Below are positions 9,442 through 19,446 of a stretch of DNA of 64,000 nt, one piece after another; within the stretch, counting starts at the first letter, position 1; the number at the start of each line of letters is the position of its first letter. The position numbers were made by a program, and so were the translations under genes. The notes beneath the pieces were generated by a model. The model had not been told where the DNA came from. It did no database searches and saw only the letters and a program-made list of their open reading frames with translations. The DNA is from Sphingobacteriales bacterium (GTDB lineage Bacteria > Bacteroidota > Bacteroidia > Chitinophagales > Chitinophagaceae). The DNA lies in contig SEFT01000007.1 in assembly GCA_004144175.1 (NCBI GenBank), positions 1 to 64,000 of the forward strand, written 5' to 3'.

Positions 9442-10190
9442 ATGGGATATATCATCAAAAGCGATTACCAAAAGCAGATACAGCCATCGCTGCTCAACCA
9501 GCTAACACAGGACGACGATGCCATACGCGCTGCCGCAGAACAAGCAGCAGAAGCCGAGGTGCGTAGCTACCTGGCGGGCCTATACGATATGGAGCGCGAA
9601 TGGACACCAGTTACGGAATGGTCGGATGCTGCACCGTATAAAGCAGGCAGCAGGGTTTACGATAGCGAACAGGTTTTATACCACGCAAAGTTTCCATTCC
9701 CGGTATTTGATGCACAGGCTATGTACAAGCGCGGTGATAAGGTGTGGTGGAAAGACAAGACTTACGAATGTCGTATAGCCACCACAGCCCTGGGCCACGA
9801 AACAGCCTTGCAGCAGCGGAACATTCAAAGCTTGCCCGCGGTAAACGTTTGCCCCGACAATGCACTGATAGGCGCACAGTACTGGGCCGACCTGGGTGCT
9901 TACCAAATAGCGGCAGGGGCAGCTTTAAGTAGTGATGCTTACTGGCGCTGGGCGATAGCCGCAATCACCAACTGCTGATCTATACGATCGATATAGCGCT
10001 GTACCACCTGCACAGCAGGCTATCGCCGGGTAACATTCCTAAGATACGGCTTGCACGCTACAGTCAGGCTATATCATGGCTGAAACAAGTAGCCGCAGGC
10101 GAATTGACAATAGACTTGCCAAGGCTACCTGCAACGGAAAAAGGGCGTATCCGGTTTGGCGGCAACATTAAACAGATCAACTCATACTAG
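9442..10190 (+). pseudogene. DUF1320/Mu gp36-like protein interrupted by an apparent 1-nt frameshift
   Basis: Frame 1 to ...SSDAYWRWAIAAITNC*; the shifted frame continues GDSRNHQLLIYTIDIALYHLHSRLSPGNIPKIRLARYSQAISWLKQVAAGEL...GRIRFGGNIKQINSY*; one extra G at 9950-9952 restores a 250-codon ORF. Confidence 0.8.
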
Positions 10191-11441
10191 ATGAAACTAT
10201 TCGGAATCAATATTACCAAAGCCCGACAGTCAGATATAAACTTGCCCAATCAGTCGAAGCCCGGACTCGCACAGCAAATAGCCCCGGTGCCGCTCGAGCG
10301 CATAAGGCAGGATGTATATACCTGGCGAGATAGCATACGCGAGGCAGAGCAGGCATGGTTTCCGCACCGCGTGAAGCAACAGCGACTATACCTGGATACT
10401 AACCTGAATGGGCATGTGCTCAGTGTAAAAGAACGCAGGAAGGATATAACTCTTTTGCGCGATTTTACTTTATGCGATGCGCAGGGAAATGAGAGCGCGG
10501 AGCTTAAAACCTTGTTTCAGCAGGAGTGGTTTTACGATGCAGTTTCTTACGCGCTGGACGCTATCTGGTACGGCTATTCTCTGATATCACTTGGCGATAT
10601 TAAAGACGGAATATTTGCCGACAGCACTGTAATAAAACGCTGGCATGTAAGCCCTGAGCGCGAAGAGGTGACTAATTATATATACCATCCCACAGGCACA
10701 AGCTTTACGCAGGATGATATAGCCAACTGGCATCTATGGGTGAAGGCACCGGCTGATAGTGGCATCAGCAATTGCGGCTATGGCTTATTCAACAGCATTG
10801 CACTTTATGAGATCATCCTGCGGAACACGCTCGGCTACAATGCAGACTTTGTTGAGCTTTTTGCACAGCCCTACCGTATAGGCAGAACGACCAAGACCAA
10901 CGAAGCGGAACGCGCCGAGCTGGAACTGGCCCTTCAGGCAATGGGTAGCAGCTCATACGCTATCATCGACCCGACAGACGATATACAATTTATCGAATCA
11001 AAGCTTTCCGGCACTGGTTGGCAATCTTACGACAACCTGGATAAGCGCTGCATGAAGATGATATCGAAGATTGGCTTGGGCCATGCCGATGCGCTGGATA
11101 GTGTGCCCGGTGAACTGGGCGCGGGTAAAGGAGCCGATAACCCCGTATATGCAGCGCTGAAAGACAAGCAGACCAAAGACGGGCGATTCATCGAAGGCAT
11201 TGTGAATAACCAACTAATACCTAAGATGCGGGCGCTGGGCTTCAATATTCCGTCGGGCTATCGCTTTGGCTATACCAATGATGAGGAACAGGAAACCTTC
11301 CGCAGGCGTCAAGATGAGAGCAATAAAGCAACCGCCGATATAGCGCTGAGTATGAAACAAGCCGGGCTGCAAATGACCGCCAGGTATTTCGAAGAACGCA
11401 CAGGTATCCCGACAGAAATGTCAACCAGCAATAACCAATAA
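10191..11441 (+). CDS. phage portal protein, DUF935 (Mu gp29-like)
   Basis: Mu-type portal pattern; starts at the DUF1320 stop. Confidence 0.85.
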   Translation: MKLFGINITKARQSDINLPNQSKPGLAQQIAPVPLERIRQDVYTWRDSIREAEQAWFPHRVKQQRLYLDTNLNGHVLSVKERRKDITLLRDFTLCDAQGNESAELKTLFQQEWFYDAVSYALDAIWYGYSLISLGDIKDGIFADSTVIKRWHVSPEREEVTNYIYHPTGTSFTQDDIANWHLWVKAPADSGISNCGYGLFNSIALYEIILRNTLGYNADFVELFAQPYRIGRTTKTNEAERAELELALQAMGSSSYAIIDPTDDIQFIESKLSGTGWQSYDNLDKRCMKMISKIGLGHADALDSVPGELGAGKGADNPVYAALKDKQTKDGRFIEGIVNNQLIPKMRALGFNIPSGYRFGYTNDEEQETFRRRQDESNKATADIALSMKQAGLQMTARYFEERTGIPTEMSTSNNQ

Positions 11442-11473
11442 AAACCAATACTCACCATGAAAAACACAACCAT

Positions 11474-11989
11474 ATGACCAGCCCACTGATAAACGCGTGT
11501 AAAAGCATTACCGACCGGGCAGAAATGATAAACGGCATAGATCATGTTGCCATTTGGAACAACCAGATACAAGGTGTTATAGATGGCACAGGAGATCCAT
11601 TTCACCTTCCTGCACTGTTTGTCGAACTGCTTTTTGGCACACAGCATAACCTTGGTGTTAAGGTGACGCAAGCCGACTTGACATGGCGGCTGCATATAGC
11701 CCATGAACAGCTAATCAGCACCCCTGATCAGAGCTTTGTGGTGATGGAGCTACGCGACCAGGTAAAGAAGGCCTTCCTTGGCTACAAGCCAACTAACTGC
11801 GGAAGGCTGCAGTATGTGACTGAAGTGCCCGACACCAATCATGGCAATCTGTACCACTATACCATCGACTTTACCTGCAGCTTTATCGATACAAAAGGAA
11901 GTCCACTGGATCCCGATTCGGATGACTGGCTTATAAAAGAACCACCAACCTGCATAGAAATAAACATAGACAAAGAAAACCAACTATAA
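11474..11989 (+). CDS. phage hypothetical protein (neck/tail completion context)
   Basis: ORF 171 aa between portal and baseplate J. Confidence 0.6.
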   Translation: MTSPLINACKSITDRAEMINGIDHVAIWNNQIQGVIDGTGDPFHLPALFVELLFGTQHNLGVKVTQADLTWRLHIAHEQLISTPDQSFVVMELRDQVKKAFLGYKPTNCGRLQYVTEVPDTNHGNLYHYTIDFTCSFIDTKGSPLDPDSDDWLIKEPPTCIEINIDKENQL

Positions 11990-11992
11990 ACC

Positions 11993-12835
11993 ATGGCAAG
12001 AACAATTGCAGAAATTCAAGACCAGATGATAGCAGCCGTACAGGCCGATGCTGATCTGGCGGGCATTAACAGCCCATCAAAACGCGCGCTTTGGCGACTG
12101 TGGACCTATGTAGTAGCCGTTGCCATATCGGTATTTGAGCAAATGCTGGATATAGCCAGGGCTGATTTTGAAACCATCGTGAGTGAAGCACCTCCGGCTA
12201 CATCAGCCTGGATAAGCAATAAGATGATGGAGTTCCAGTATGACGCTGTCAGTCCGCAAAATATCCAGTTGATCAATCTGGTGCCGAAGTATCCGGTAGT
12301 AGACGAAAGCCTGCGCATCATTACCCGTTGTGGTGTTAATCTGAGCGCGTATAACACAGTGCTGGTAAAAGTGGCTAAAGGCGCGCCGCTGGAAGCGCTC
12401 AGCGAAACAGAGCGCCTCGCGGCACAAGGCTACATTCGCAGCATAGGTATTGCAGGGATCGATTATGTAGTAATGTCGCTACCGCCGGATCGCTTGCTGA
12501 TACAGGCCGATATATACATCAGTGGTGCTGTGCTGGGATATGTAGTAGGAGATATGCAGGTAGCTATAGCCAATTATCTGTCCGGTATCCCCTTCGATGG
12601 TGTTATGAAGATCGTGGACCTTATCGATACAATGAAAAGCTTGCCGGGCATCACAGACGTAGTATTAAAAAACGTTACCGCGCGCAGAGCTGCTGATGAT
12701 ATCGCCGTGAGTACATATATCGTCAAAGATAAAAGGCTGCTCGAATCTAAATGGCAGACACACGCAGGCTATATGATACCTGAAGACACTCCCGGACAAA
12801 CGCTATCTGAAACATTAACCTATACGATACAGTAA
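11993..12835 (+). CDS. baseplate J-like protein
   Basis: Late LQADIYISGAVLGYVVGDMQVAIANYLSGIPFDGVMKIVDLIDTMKSLPGITDVVL pattern. Confidence 0.8.
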   Translation: MARTIAEIQDQMIAAVQADADLAGINSPSKRALWRLWTYVVAVAISVFEQMLDIARADFETIVSEAPPATSAWISNKMMEFQYDAVSPQNIQLINLVPKYPVVDESLRIITRCGVNLSAYNTVLVKVAKGAPLEALSETERLAAQGYIRSIGIAGIDYVVMSLPPDRLLIQADIYISGAVLGYVVGDMQVAIANYLSGIPFDGVMKIVDLIDTMKSLPGITDVVLKNVTARRAADDIAVSTYIVKDKRLLESKWQTHAGYMIPEDTPGQTLSETLTYTIQ

Positions 12836-13500
12836 TGCCATACAATATCAACTATACGAGCCTTGTACATGATACTCTTCCGCCAGATAAGCGTACCACG
12901 CGGCATTCACGATGGCTGGTAGCATTGTTGTCGCCAATAGTATGGCTTAAAGAAGAGTTCTTCGGCTTATACATGCAGGGGGCAACATATGCTGCATTCG
13001 TTCCGCTGACCGTCTATAATAAGGGTACGCGCGTAATTTTCAACCGCGTGATATGGGAAAGCTTGATGGATAATAATAATAGATTGATCCCCTTTCCGGG
13101 ATACTGGAAGCGGCTGTCAATACCCGTTATCGGCGCCGAGGAACGGGTCTGGTATAGTGGCCACACGATCGTTCTCGAGTGGGCGCTCAATAAGATGTTC
13201 AAAAGAACATTTCGCCAGCCACCAGCACAGTCAGATATCTATATTGTCACTAATCGTGTTGTGAACCTTCCTTTTTTTGTCAGCGATGGAGATGTACATA
13301 ACAGCAGCTCCGTAGGGCTCGACGATTCAGTAGGATATGTGAAGGCGGAACAGATGGTGTATCCGGGCGAGGTATCACCGGCGGGCAATTTCACCATTCA
13401 TGCACCGCAGGCGATGACCGGCACCGGAGATGCGCTAATACGATTTGCGAAACAGTACACACCGCAGGGGATATTTATTGAAGTAAAATTTGACAACTAA
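12835..13500 (+). CDS. phage tail/baseplate protein (gpI position)
   Basis: ORF 221 aa overlapping the baseplate J stop by one base. Confidence 0.6.
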   Translation: MPYNINYTSLVHDTLPPDKRTTRHSRWLVALLSPIVWLKEEFFGLYMQGATYAAFVPLTVYNKGTRVIFNRVIWESLMDNNNRLIPFPGYWKRLSIPVIGAEERVWYSGHTIVLEWALNKMFKRTFRQPPAQSDIYIVTNRVVNLPFFVSDGDVHNSSSVGLDDSVGYVKAEQMVYPGEVSPAGNFTIHAPQAMTGTGDALIRFAKQYTPQGIFIEVKFDN

Positions 13501-13505
13501 CAACT

Positions 13506-14321
13506 ATGAAAAGAATAGATACGAGTAACATAACCAATGAAATAAGAATGCCGGTAACAAAGGCGGTGTTTGACCATTTGCAGGGCGCTTCTGCCGAAGC
13601 AGCGAGTTTCCTAGCGTACTTTTTATTCGATACCCTACCTGTAGCGAACACGTTGTATATTTTACATGGTGGCATTGTAGACCGTACATATGCTAACCAG
13701 GGTGGCGGTATTTCTACCGTATCACAAGGTTTGGCCTATTGGAATGGCGAATTGTATGAAATTCCCAGCGGAGGATTCATAGATGCAGGCGCTTCAAACC
13801 ATGACGTTCTCGTGTATCTTGATAACGCTCTTGCATACGGTGCTAATACTGTAAAATTTAGTGATAACGTGGACAGACCCGTTTTACAGCGCATGGTGAT
13901 GAAATTTAGAGCAGCTATACCCGGCAGTATCAGCAGTGGCGATTACATATGTGAATACGATAATGTCGTACGGATGCATTCTCCCAGGCCTGTAGTAGAA
14001 AACTCGGCAAACTGGACCAATACCTATTATGTCAAATTTGATCGTAATTACAATACTTTTTTTTCTACAGTAGGCGGTTCTTTAAAAATGGCGTTTGATC
14101 TTGACCCTACCAAACTTTCAATAGGTGCAACAACACGGTTACATCTGACTTTTCCTGCAAGCGTTACTTCTGTTAGCTATATAACATCGGGTAATACCCA
14201 TGTTCAGGAGGAAAATGGTACCCTCGCTTCTGTAACGCCAGGCGTTGCTACGACGATATACGTGACGTACCATGGCTTTGGTAATGGATGGCATCGCATC
14301 AGCGTAAATGTAGTACACTAA
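13506..14321 (+). CDS. putative phage tail fibre protein
   Basis: ORF 271 aa, Gly/Ser/Thr-rich beta pattern. Confidence 0.6.
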   Translation: MKRIDTSNITNEIRMPVTKAVFDHLQGASAEAASFLAYFLFDTLPVANTLYILHGGIVDRTYANQGGGISTVSQGLAYWNGELYEIPSGGFIDAGASNHDVLVYLDNALAYGANTVKFSDNVDRPVLQRMVMKFRAAIPGSISSGDYICEYDNVVRMHSPRPVVENSANWTNTYYVKFDRNYNTFFSTVGGSLKMAFDLDPTKLSIGATTRLHLTFPASVTSVSYITSGNTHVQEENGTLASVTPGVATTIYVTYHGFGNGWHRISVNVVH

Positions 14322-14343
14322 TCACCATAGAACCTATACCACC

Positions 14344-14541
14344 ATGAGTAAAAGAGACAAAATGTTCTACTACGTGAAGCCGCAATTGAGAGACCTGATA
14401 CTTGGCTACGCCGAAAGGAATAACATGAACAAGAGCGAAGTTTGCAACCATTTTGCGAAGGAGTTTTTTGCACGGATGACGGGCGCAGAAAAGTCGCAGT
14501 TATTAGCATCTTCAAGGCAACAGCAAGCCGGCGACTGCTAA
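14344..14541 (+). CDS. small phage accessory protein
   Basis: ORF 65 aa, agaacctataccaccATG start context. Confidence 0.5.
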   Translation: MSKRDKMFYYVKPQLRDLILGYAERNNMNKSEVCNHFAKEFFARMTGAEKSQLLASSRQQQAGDC

Positions 14542-14570
14542 TATTCTTAAGGTGCAGATTCTAATAACGG

Positions 14571-14597
14571 AACGCCGGGCAAGTACTGCCCGGCGTT
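14571..14597. terminator. intrinsic terminator
   Basis: AACGCCGGGCA-AGTAC-TGCCCGGCGTT, 11-bp perfect stem. Confidence 0.75.
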
Positions 14598-14603
14598 ACT
14601 CTT

Positions 14604-14831
14604 TTATGTTCTTTCCTTGCTTGGTAGAGATGCTGATTTGGCTGCTTGTTCCATCAGATCGCTGGCCATCACGACCGCCTCAACAAATGTTTCAGCTTTG
14701 ATGTACGCAAACATGAGTCTGCCCTGTCCATCCTTTTCATAATAGACATCCGTATTCAGCGGTCTGTTCTGCGTATCCTCTTCGCAAGACACGATGGTAT
14801 TGTTTGCAAATACTATTCTGTATATCGGCAT
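14604..14831 (-). CDS. small accessory protein on opposite strand (moron candidate)
   Basis: ORF 75 aa convergent to the phage operon. Confidence 0.5.
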   Translation of the reverse strand: MPIYRIVFANNTIVSCEEDTQNRPLNTDVYYEKDGQGRLMFAYIKAETFVEAVVMASDLMEQAAKSASLPSKERT

Positions 14832-14979
14832 CTAGCCACACCGTTTGCAGTAAATTTAGCGTTTTCTCACGAAATGTTGCGAACGTACACACTGGCAATT
14901 TATCATTGTCCAAACGTATAGTTGATGTAAAAGACGCTTTAGTATGATTGTTCCGGATGTGCTGTAAATATGTACAGCG

Positions 14980-15297
14980 TTGGATTTAGGACATTTACCC
15001 CTATTGTATTTTGAGCTGTGTACTATGTGTTACTTTTGTTTCAGGATGTTTGACGCAGAAGAAAATATGAGCAGCGGCCTGAGAAGGGAAGACCATTTCC
15101 GCTCGAGGTACGCAGGTAATATGCCTGTGGTCGGTGGCACTGTGGTAATAGCTTTTGCTTACGATCGTGCAACATCTTTTGTTATTGATTTCTTATTGAA
15201 CGACGGTAGCAGGGCAGAATGGCAATATGCCTCCCGCGATGATCGTAATTTTGACATCAGCAGGATATCTGCTGTGCTAAATAAGGGGAATAACTAG
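14980..15297 (+). CDS. hypothetical accessory protein
   Basis: ORF 105 aa; true start may be an internal ATG. Confidence 0.45.
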   Translation: MDLGHLPLLYFELCTMCYFCFRMFDAEENMSSGLRREDHFRSRYAGNMPVVGGTVVIAFAYDRATSFVIDFLLNDGSRAEWQYASRDDRNFDISRISAVLNKGNN

Positions 15298-15345
15298 ATC
15301 CCCTTTCAATCTTATCATTCATATACTTTTTATAGGTGGTTTTAG

Positions 15346-15375
15346 ATCCTGCACTTCTGTGCAGGATTTTTTCTT
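15346..15375 (+). terminator. strong intrinsic terminator ending accessory slot 1
   Basis: ATCCTGCAC-TTCT-GTGCAGGAT followed by TTTTTTCTTTTC. Confidence 0.85.
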
Positions 15376-15390
15376 TTCAATTACTCCAAC

Positions 15391-15407
15391 AAAGGGGGTG
15401 TGTAAAA
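15391..15407 (+). promoter_or_regulatory. repeated phage motif copy 1 (putative late promoter/activator site)
   Basis: AAAGGGGGTGTGTAAAA, 55 nt before ATG 15446; 16/17 identical to copy 2. Confidence 0.55.
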
Positions 15408-15445
15408 CTGTCCATCCCTGATAAACATCTGACCTTTACAACCAG

Positions 15446-16519
15446 ATGCGATTCCAATATACTATAGACCAAACAGCAGATGAGCCGGTGATGCTCATCA
15501 ACAAACACATCGGGCACGACGATGCCGATGGCGAAGGCATCATGGGCGCACAGTTCCAGGCCGAATTGCTAACGCTCGATACCATGGGCAAAAAACGCAT
15601 ACAGTTATGGATCAACAGTCCCGGCGGATCGGTAATGGATGGTATGAACATCCGTAGCGCCATCCTCCGCAGCAAGACGCCTGTGGATACATATTGCGTA
15701 GGTGTTGCTGCCAGCGAGGCTGCCAACATCTTCCAGGCGGGCCGCAAGCGTACCATGGCCGACTATGCCTTCATGATGATCCACAATCCCTTTCAGTCCG
15801 GGGCAGCCGAAGCAGATGCCGAAGCATTTCGATCGTTTCGCGATAGCATAGTAATAACGCTCAGCGCACGAAGCGGTAAAAGCAAAGAGGAAGTAATAAG
15901 CATGATGGAACAACAAGCATGGCTCAGCGCCAGCGAGTGCTTTCTACAAGGCTTTTGCGATGAGATAGAGGTGAGCCATGAGCAGGAACAGCCAACCGTG
16001 TTTCCGCAAACAAATATTAAAAGCGCCTGGTGTGCATACAACAATGCGCTCAACCAGGTATTAAATAAAGCAAAACCCTATAACATGCTAAGAATAGCAA
16101 ATAAACTAATGCTGCCCAAAGATGCAAATGAGGACAGTATAATACGCGCCATAACGGCCATGGAAAACAGGGCGCAGGCCGCCGAAGCCCTGTTGGCCAA
16201 TACAAAGACACAACTCTGCAAAGCGCAGGAAGAATTAGATGCAGCACAGCAAAATGTAAATGAGCTAAAGGAGCAACAAGCGATAACCGAAGTGTCCGGG
16301 TTCGCAAATAGTGGCCGTATCAAGAATGATGCATCAGTCATCAAACAATGGGCTGCAAAGTGGCTGACAGACCCTGAGGGTGTAAAGGCAATGCTGGAAG
16401 CACTGCCCCTTAATAAAACAGCCATCCGTATAAATGACGAAACGGAAATGCCTGCCAGTGTATACGGTGCTGCAGGTGTAATGATAAATATTGCTAATAA
16501 AAACAACCAATTGAAATAA
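15446..16519 (+). CDS. ClpP-like prohead protease with C-terminal scaffold-like region
   Basis: INSPGGSVMDGMNI, VGVAASEAANIFQAG, FMMIHNPF; C-terminal coiled-coil-like segment. Confidence 0.88.
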   Translation: MRFQYTIDQTADEPVMLINKHIGHDDADGEGIMGAQFQAELLTLDTMGKKRIQLWINSPGGSVMDGMNIRSAILRSKTPVDTYCVGVAASEAANIFQAGRKRTMADYAFMMIHNPFQSGAAEADAEAFRSFRDSIVITLSARSGKSKEEVISMMEQQAWLSASECFLQGFCDEIEVSHEQEQPTVFPQTNIKSAWCAYNNALNQVLNKAKPYNMLRIANKLMLPKDANEDSIIRAITAMENRAQAAEALLANTKTQLCKAQEELDAAQQNVNELKEQQAITEVSGFANSGRIKNDASVIKQWAAKWLTDPEGVKAMLEALPLNKTAIRINDETEMPASVYGAAGVMINIANKNNQLK

Positions 16520-16522
16520 CAA

Positions 16523-17458
16523 ATGGCACAAGGATTTGTAATGAACGATACCTCCTACGCCGGCGAAGCTGCCAGCAGCTTTATAGTAAAGGCAATAACC
16601 GGTAATGATACGGTGCAGGGTGGCAATGTATATGTGCGCGATGGGATAAAGAAGAAGTTTTCGATACCCCGCTGGAATGCCGAATACGAGGATTTTATAC
16701 AAGACCGCACGGCAACGCCTACATCAAAGGGCGCCTTTACGATAGATGGTAAGGTATTGGACCCGCAGGATTATATGATCTATACCGAGTTCAATCCGCG
16801 CGATTTTGAACACCACTGGTATGCCGGACAACTCAACCCTACACTCATCGATCGCAGCCTGCCTGCTACGGTGGAGAGTGTAGTGATACAAGAAGTGCTG
16901 AAACGCCACGACAGATATATGAACAAAGCGCTTTGGAACAACTCCACAGCACTCAATACTATCTACAAATACTACGATGGATTCTTAAAGAAGGCAACTG
17001 ACTCAAACGATACGATCAATGTTTCCACTCCGGTGACACTTACGACTAACAATGTGCAGGCAGAGTTTCAGCGCGGATACGAACTGGTGCCGATAGCCCT
17101 GCGCTTCGACGCGAATACAAAGATATTCTGCTCTTACACTACCTACGACCTGTACATGCAGTCGCAGATAGCACAGTCATACAAGGGAGACGACATTACG
17201 TCTGAAGGCAGGGATACCTTCCGTGGCCGTAAGGTAGTGCGCATAGCCGACTTTCCCGATAACTGCTTCTTTATTGCCAAGGCAATGGCTACACCGGAAT
17301 CGAACCTGTGGATAGGACTAAACAGTGTAGATGATGCACGCCTCGAACTAAAGCAACTACAGGCTAACTCGGAACTCTGGTTCATAAAGATGAATATGAA
17401 AGTAGATGTGCAGATAGGCTGGAATAACGAAACGGTACTCTATAAGGCAAACGCATAA
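16523..17458 (+). CDS. phage major capsid protein
   Basis: Follows the protease; 311 aa. Confidence 0.8.
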   Translation: MAQGFVMNDTSYAGEAASSFIVKAITGNDTVQGGNVYVRDGIKKKFSIPRWNAEYEDFIQDRTATPTSKGAFTIDGKVLDPQDYMIYTEFNPRDFEHHWYAGQLNPTLIDRSLPATVESVVIQEVLKRHDRYMNKALWNNSTALNTIYKYYDGFLKKATDSNDTINVSTPVTLTTNNVQAEFQRGYELVPIALRFDANTKIFCSYTTYDLYMQSQIAQSYKGDDITSEGRDTFRGRKVVRIADFPDNCFFIAKAMATPESNLWIGLNSVDDARLELKQLQANSELWFIKMNMKVDVQIGWNNETVLYKANA

Positions 17459-17472
17459 ACAATAATTCATCA

Positions 17473-17850
17473 ATGGCAAATACATCAAGATTTCCCGGCG
17501 GGTTCAATAACGACAATACCTCCAGGATCATCACCAACGAAGTACTGAACAGGACCTATGCAGCTTCTGTAGCTATCAATGCGAGAGAAGCGAATACATT
17601 GGTAAATGTAGGGCAGCTTACAGGTGCACTTTCGCTTACTATCGGCACAGGTAGTACATCATCAGCCCCGTATATTGGCGACGTAGTACGCTTTCTCTTT
17701 AGCGCCGATGGCACGGGCCGCGTGGTAACATTCTCCACCGGATTCCAAAGTGCAGGTAACCTCACCGTAGCAGCCAACAAATATGGCTCTGCATCGTTCA
17801 TGTTCAACGGCGCTACATGGGTAGAGACCGGAAGAACCGTAACAGTGTAA
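17473..17850 (+). CDS. phage hypothetical protein, possible head decoration/completion protein
   Basis: ORF 125 aa, beta-rich, between capsid and sheath genes. Confidence 0.5.
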   Translation: MANTSRFPGGFNNDNTSRIITNEVLNRTYAASVAINAREANTLVNVGQLTGALSLTIGTGSTSSAPYIGDVVRFLFSADGTGRVVTFSTGFQSAGNLTVAANKYGSASFMFNGATWVETGRTVTV

Positions 17851-17890
17851 TTTTTAATTTTTTTATTACAAAACCTATAACTCTAAAACA

Positions 17891-19438
17891 ATGGCATTAA
17901 ACGACATTTCGTTTGTAAAAGGTGCAGGTGGATTGGGACGCGCATTACCCGGCGAAGATCATTATTCGGGTATGTTATTCTTCAACAGCACTTATCCTTC
18001 AGGCTTCAGCGCTAGTGCGCAGGTGAAAGCTATCACTTCTCTGGCAGCTGCCGAAGCGCTCGGTATTACCAATGACTTCAGCGATGAGACAAAAGCCGCT
18101 GCTGCGATCACGCTCACGGCCGTAGGTAGTAATGGCGATACGATTACTATATCTATAGCAGAGCCCTTGCCTGCCGGCGGAACCAAATCCGTAGTAGTAG
18201 CTACTTACGCCAAGACCAGTGCCGATACTACTCCGGCGCTATTGGCTACCAGCATAGCTGCCGCTATCAATGGCAATACCACAGCAGGCTACACGGCCTC
18301 TGCTGCTGCCGCTGTAGTTACCATCACAGCAAGGCCTGGATTGGGTATTTACCTCAATACAGCGACTACGCCTTTGTCCATCACCTTTACAGGTACTATG
18401 GCAGGCAATATTAGTACGCTCTTTGGCTCTGCTGTCCTTCCGGGTGTTTTGGGCGTTGCCTCTAAGAAAGCCCCGATGCATTACCACATTTCCGAATTTT
18501 TCCGCGTAGCCCCGCAAGGTATTCTGTATGTGGGCATATTCCCAGGGCCGCCTACTACCTATGCCGAACTGGCAACGATGCAAAACTATGCAGAAGGTAA
18601 GATCAGGCAGTTTGGTGTATACCGCGACACTACCTACACGGTAGGTGAGCTTACCAGCATACAGGCCGTATGTGCCGCGCTGGATGCGGAACATAAACCT
18701 GTGAGCTCGGTGTTGTATGCCGCAGATATGAAGGCGGTAACAGACCTTACAACATTAAGTAGCCTTGCTACAAGGGCCGATTCTAAATGCTCGGTGGTGA
18801 TATCGCAGGATGGCGGCGGCCGCGGGGCTATGCTCTATCATGCTACAGGCAAGTCAATAACGAACCTGGGTGCGGCACTCGGCGCAGTAGCATTGGCAAA
18901 GGTGAGTGAGTCCATTGCCTGGATCAATAAGTTCAATATCAGCAGCGGTATCGAATGTGAAACCCTTGCCTTTGCGAATGGTAAGCAGTACAGCACAGTA
19001 GACAGCAATACCCTGAATGTGCTCAACAACTATCGCTACATGTTCCTGCGCAAGTTCGTTGGTATCTCCGGCTCTTACTTCAATGACTCGCATACAGCGG
19101 TTACACCTGCATCCGACTATGCTTATGTCGAGAACAACCGGACCATCGACAAAGCAATACGCGGCGTGTATGCAACATTGCTGCCCGACCTGAACGGTCC
19201 GCTGGTGATGAATAATGATGGTACGCTTAACGACAATACCATTGCAGCACTACAGGCCGATGCCCGCCCCAACCTGGACCAGATGGTACGCGACGGCGAG
19301 ATAAGCGCGTACGCCGTAACAATTGACCCTGCACAAAATGTGCTCTCCACAAGCAAGCTTGTAATAGCCATCAAGCTGGTAGGTGTGGGCGTAGCAAGAA
19401 ATATTACTGTAAACATTGGCTATACAATCTCTCTATAA
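17891..19438 (+). CDS. tail sheath protein (DUF2586-like)
   Basis: 515 aa preceding the tube gene; C-terminal RDGEISAYAVTIDPAQNVLSTSKLVIAIKLVGVGVARNITVNIGY. Confidence 0.82.
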   Translation: MALNDISFVKGAGGLGRALPGEDHYSGMLFFNSTYPSGFSASAQVKAITSLAAAEALGITNDFSDETKAAAAITLTAVGSNGDTITISIAEPLPAGGTKSVVVATYAKTSADTTPALLATSIAAAINGNTTAGYTASAAAAVVTITARPGLGIYLNTATTPLSITFTGTMAGNISTLFGSAVLPGVLGVASKKAPMHYHISEFFRVAPQGILYVGIFPGPPTTYAELATMQNYAEGKIRQFGVYRDTTYTVGELTSIQAVCAALDAEHKPVSSVLYAADMKAVTDLTTLSSLATRADSKCSVVISQDGGGRGAMLYHATGKSITNLGAALGAVALAKVSESIAWINKFNISSGIECETLAFANGKQYSTVDSNTLNVLNNYRYMFLRKFVGISGSYFNDSHTAVTPASDYAYVENNRTIDKAIRGVYATLLPDLNGPLVMNNDGTLNDNTIAALQADARPNLDQMVRDGEISAYAVTIDPAQNVLSTSKLVIAIKLVGVGVARNITVNIGYTISL

Positions 19439-19446
19439 ACCATACT

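Noticed and set aside
9950-9952. Programmed frameshift in the DUF1320 gene
   Set aside because: GGG is not in a convincing slippery heptamer and G-run frameshifts also occur in a host gene; indel or sequencing error is simpler.
11309-11704. Antisense ORF over portal/next gene
   Set aside because: Opposite strand of confident phage genes, no recognisable domain.
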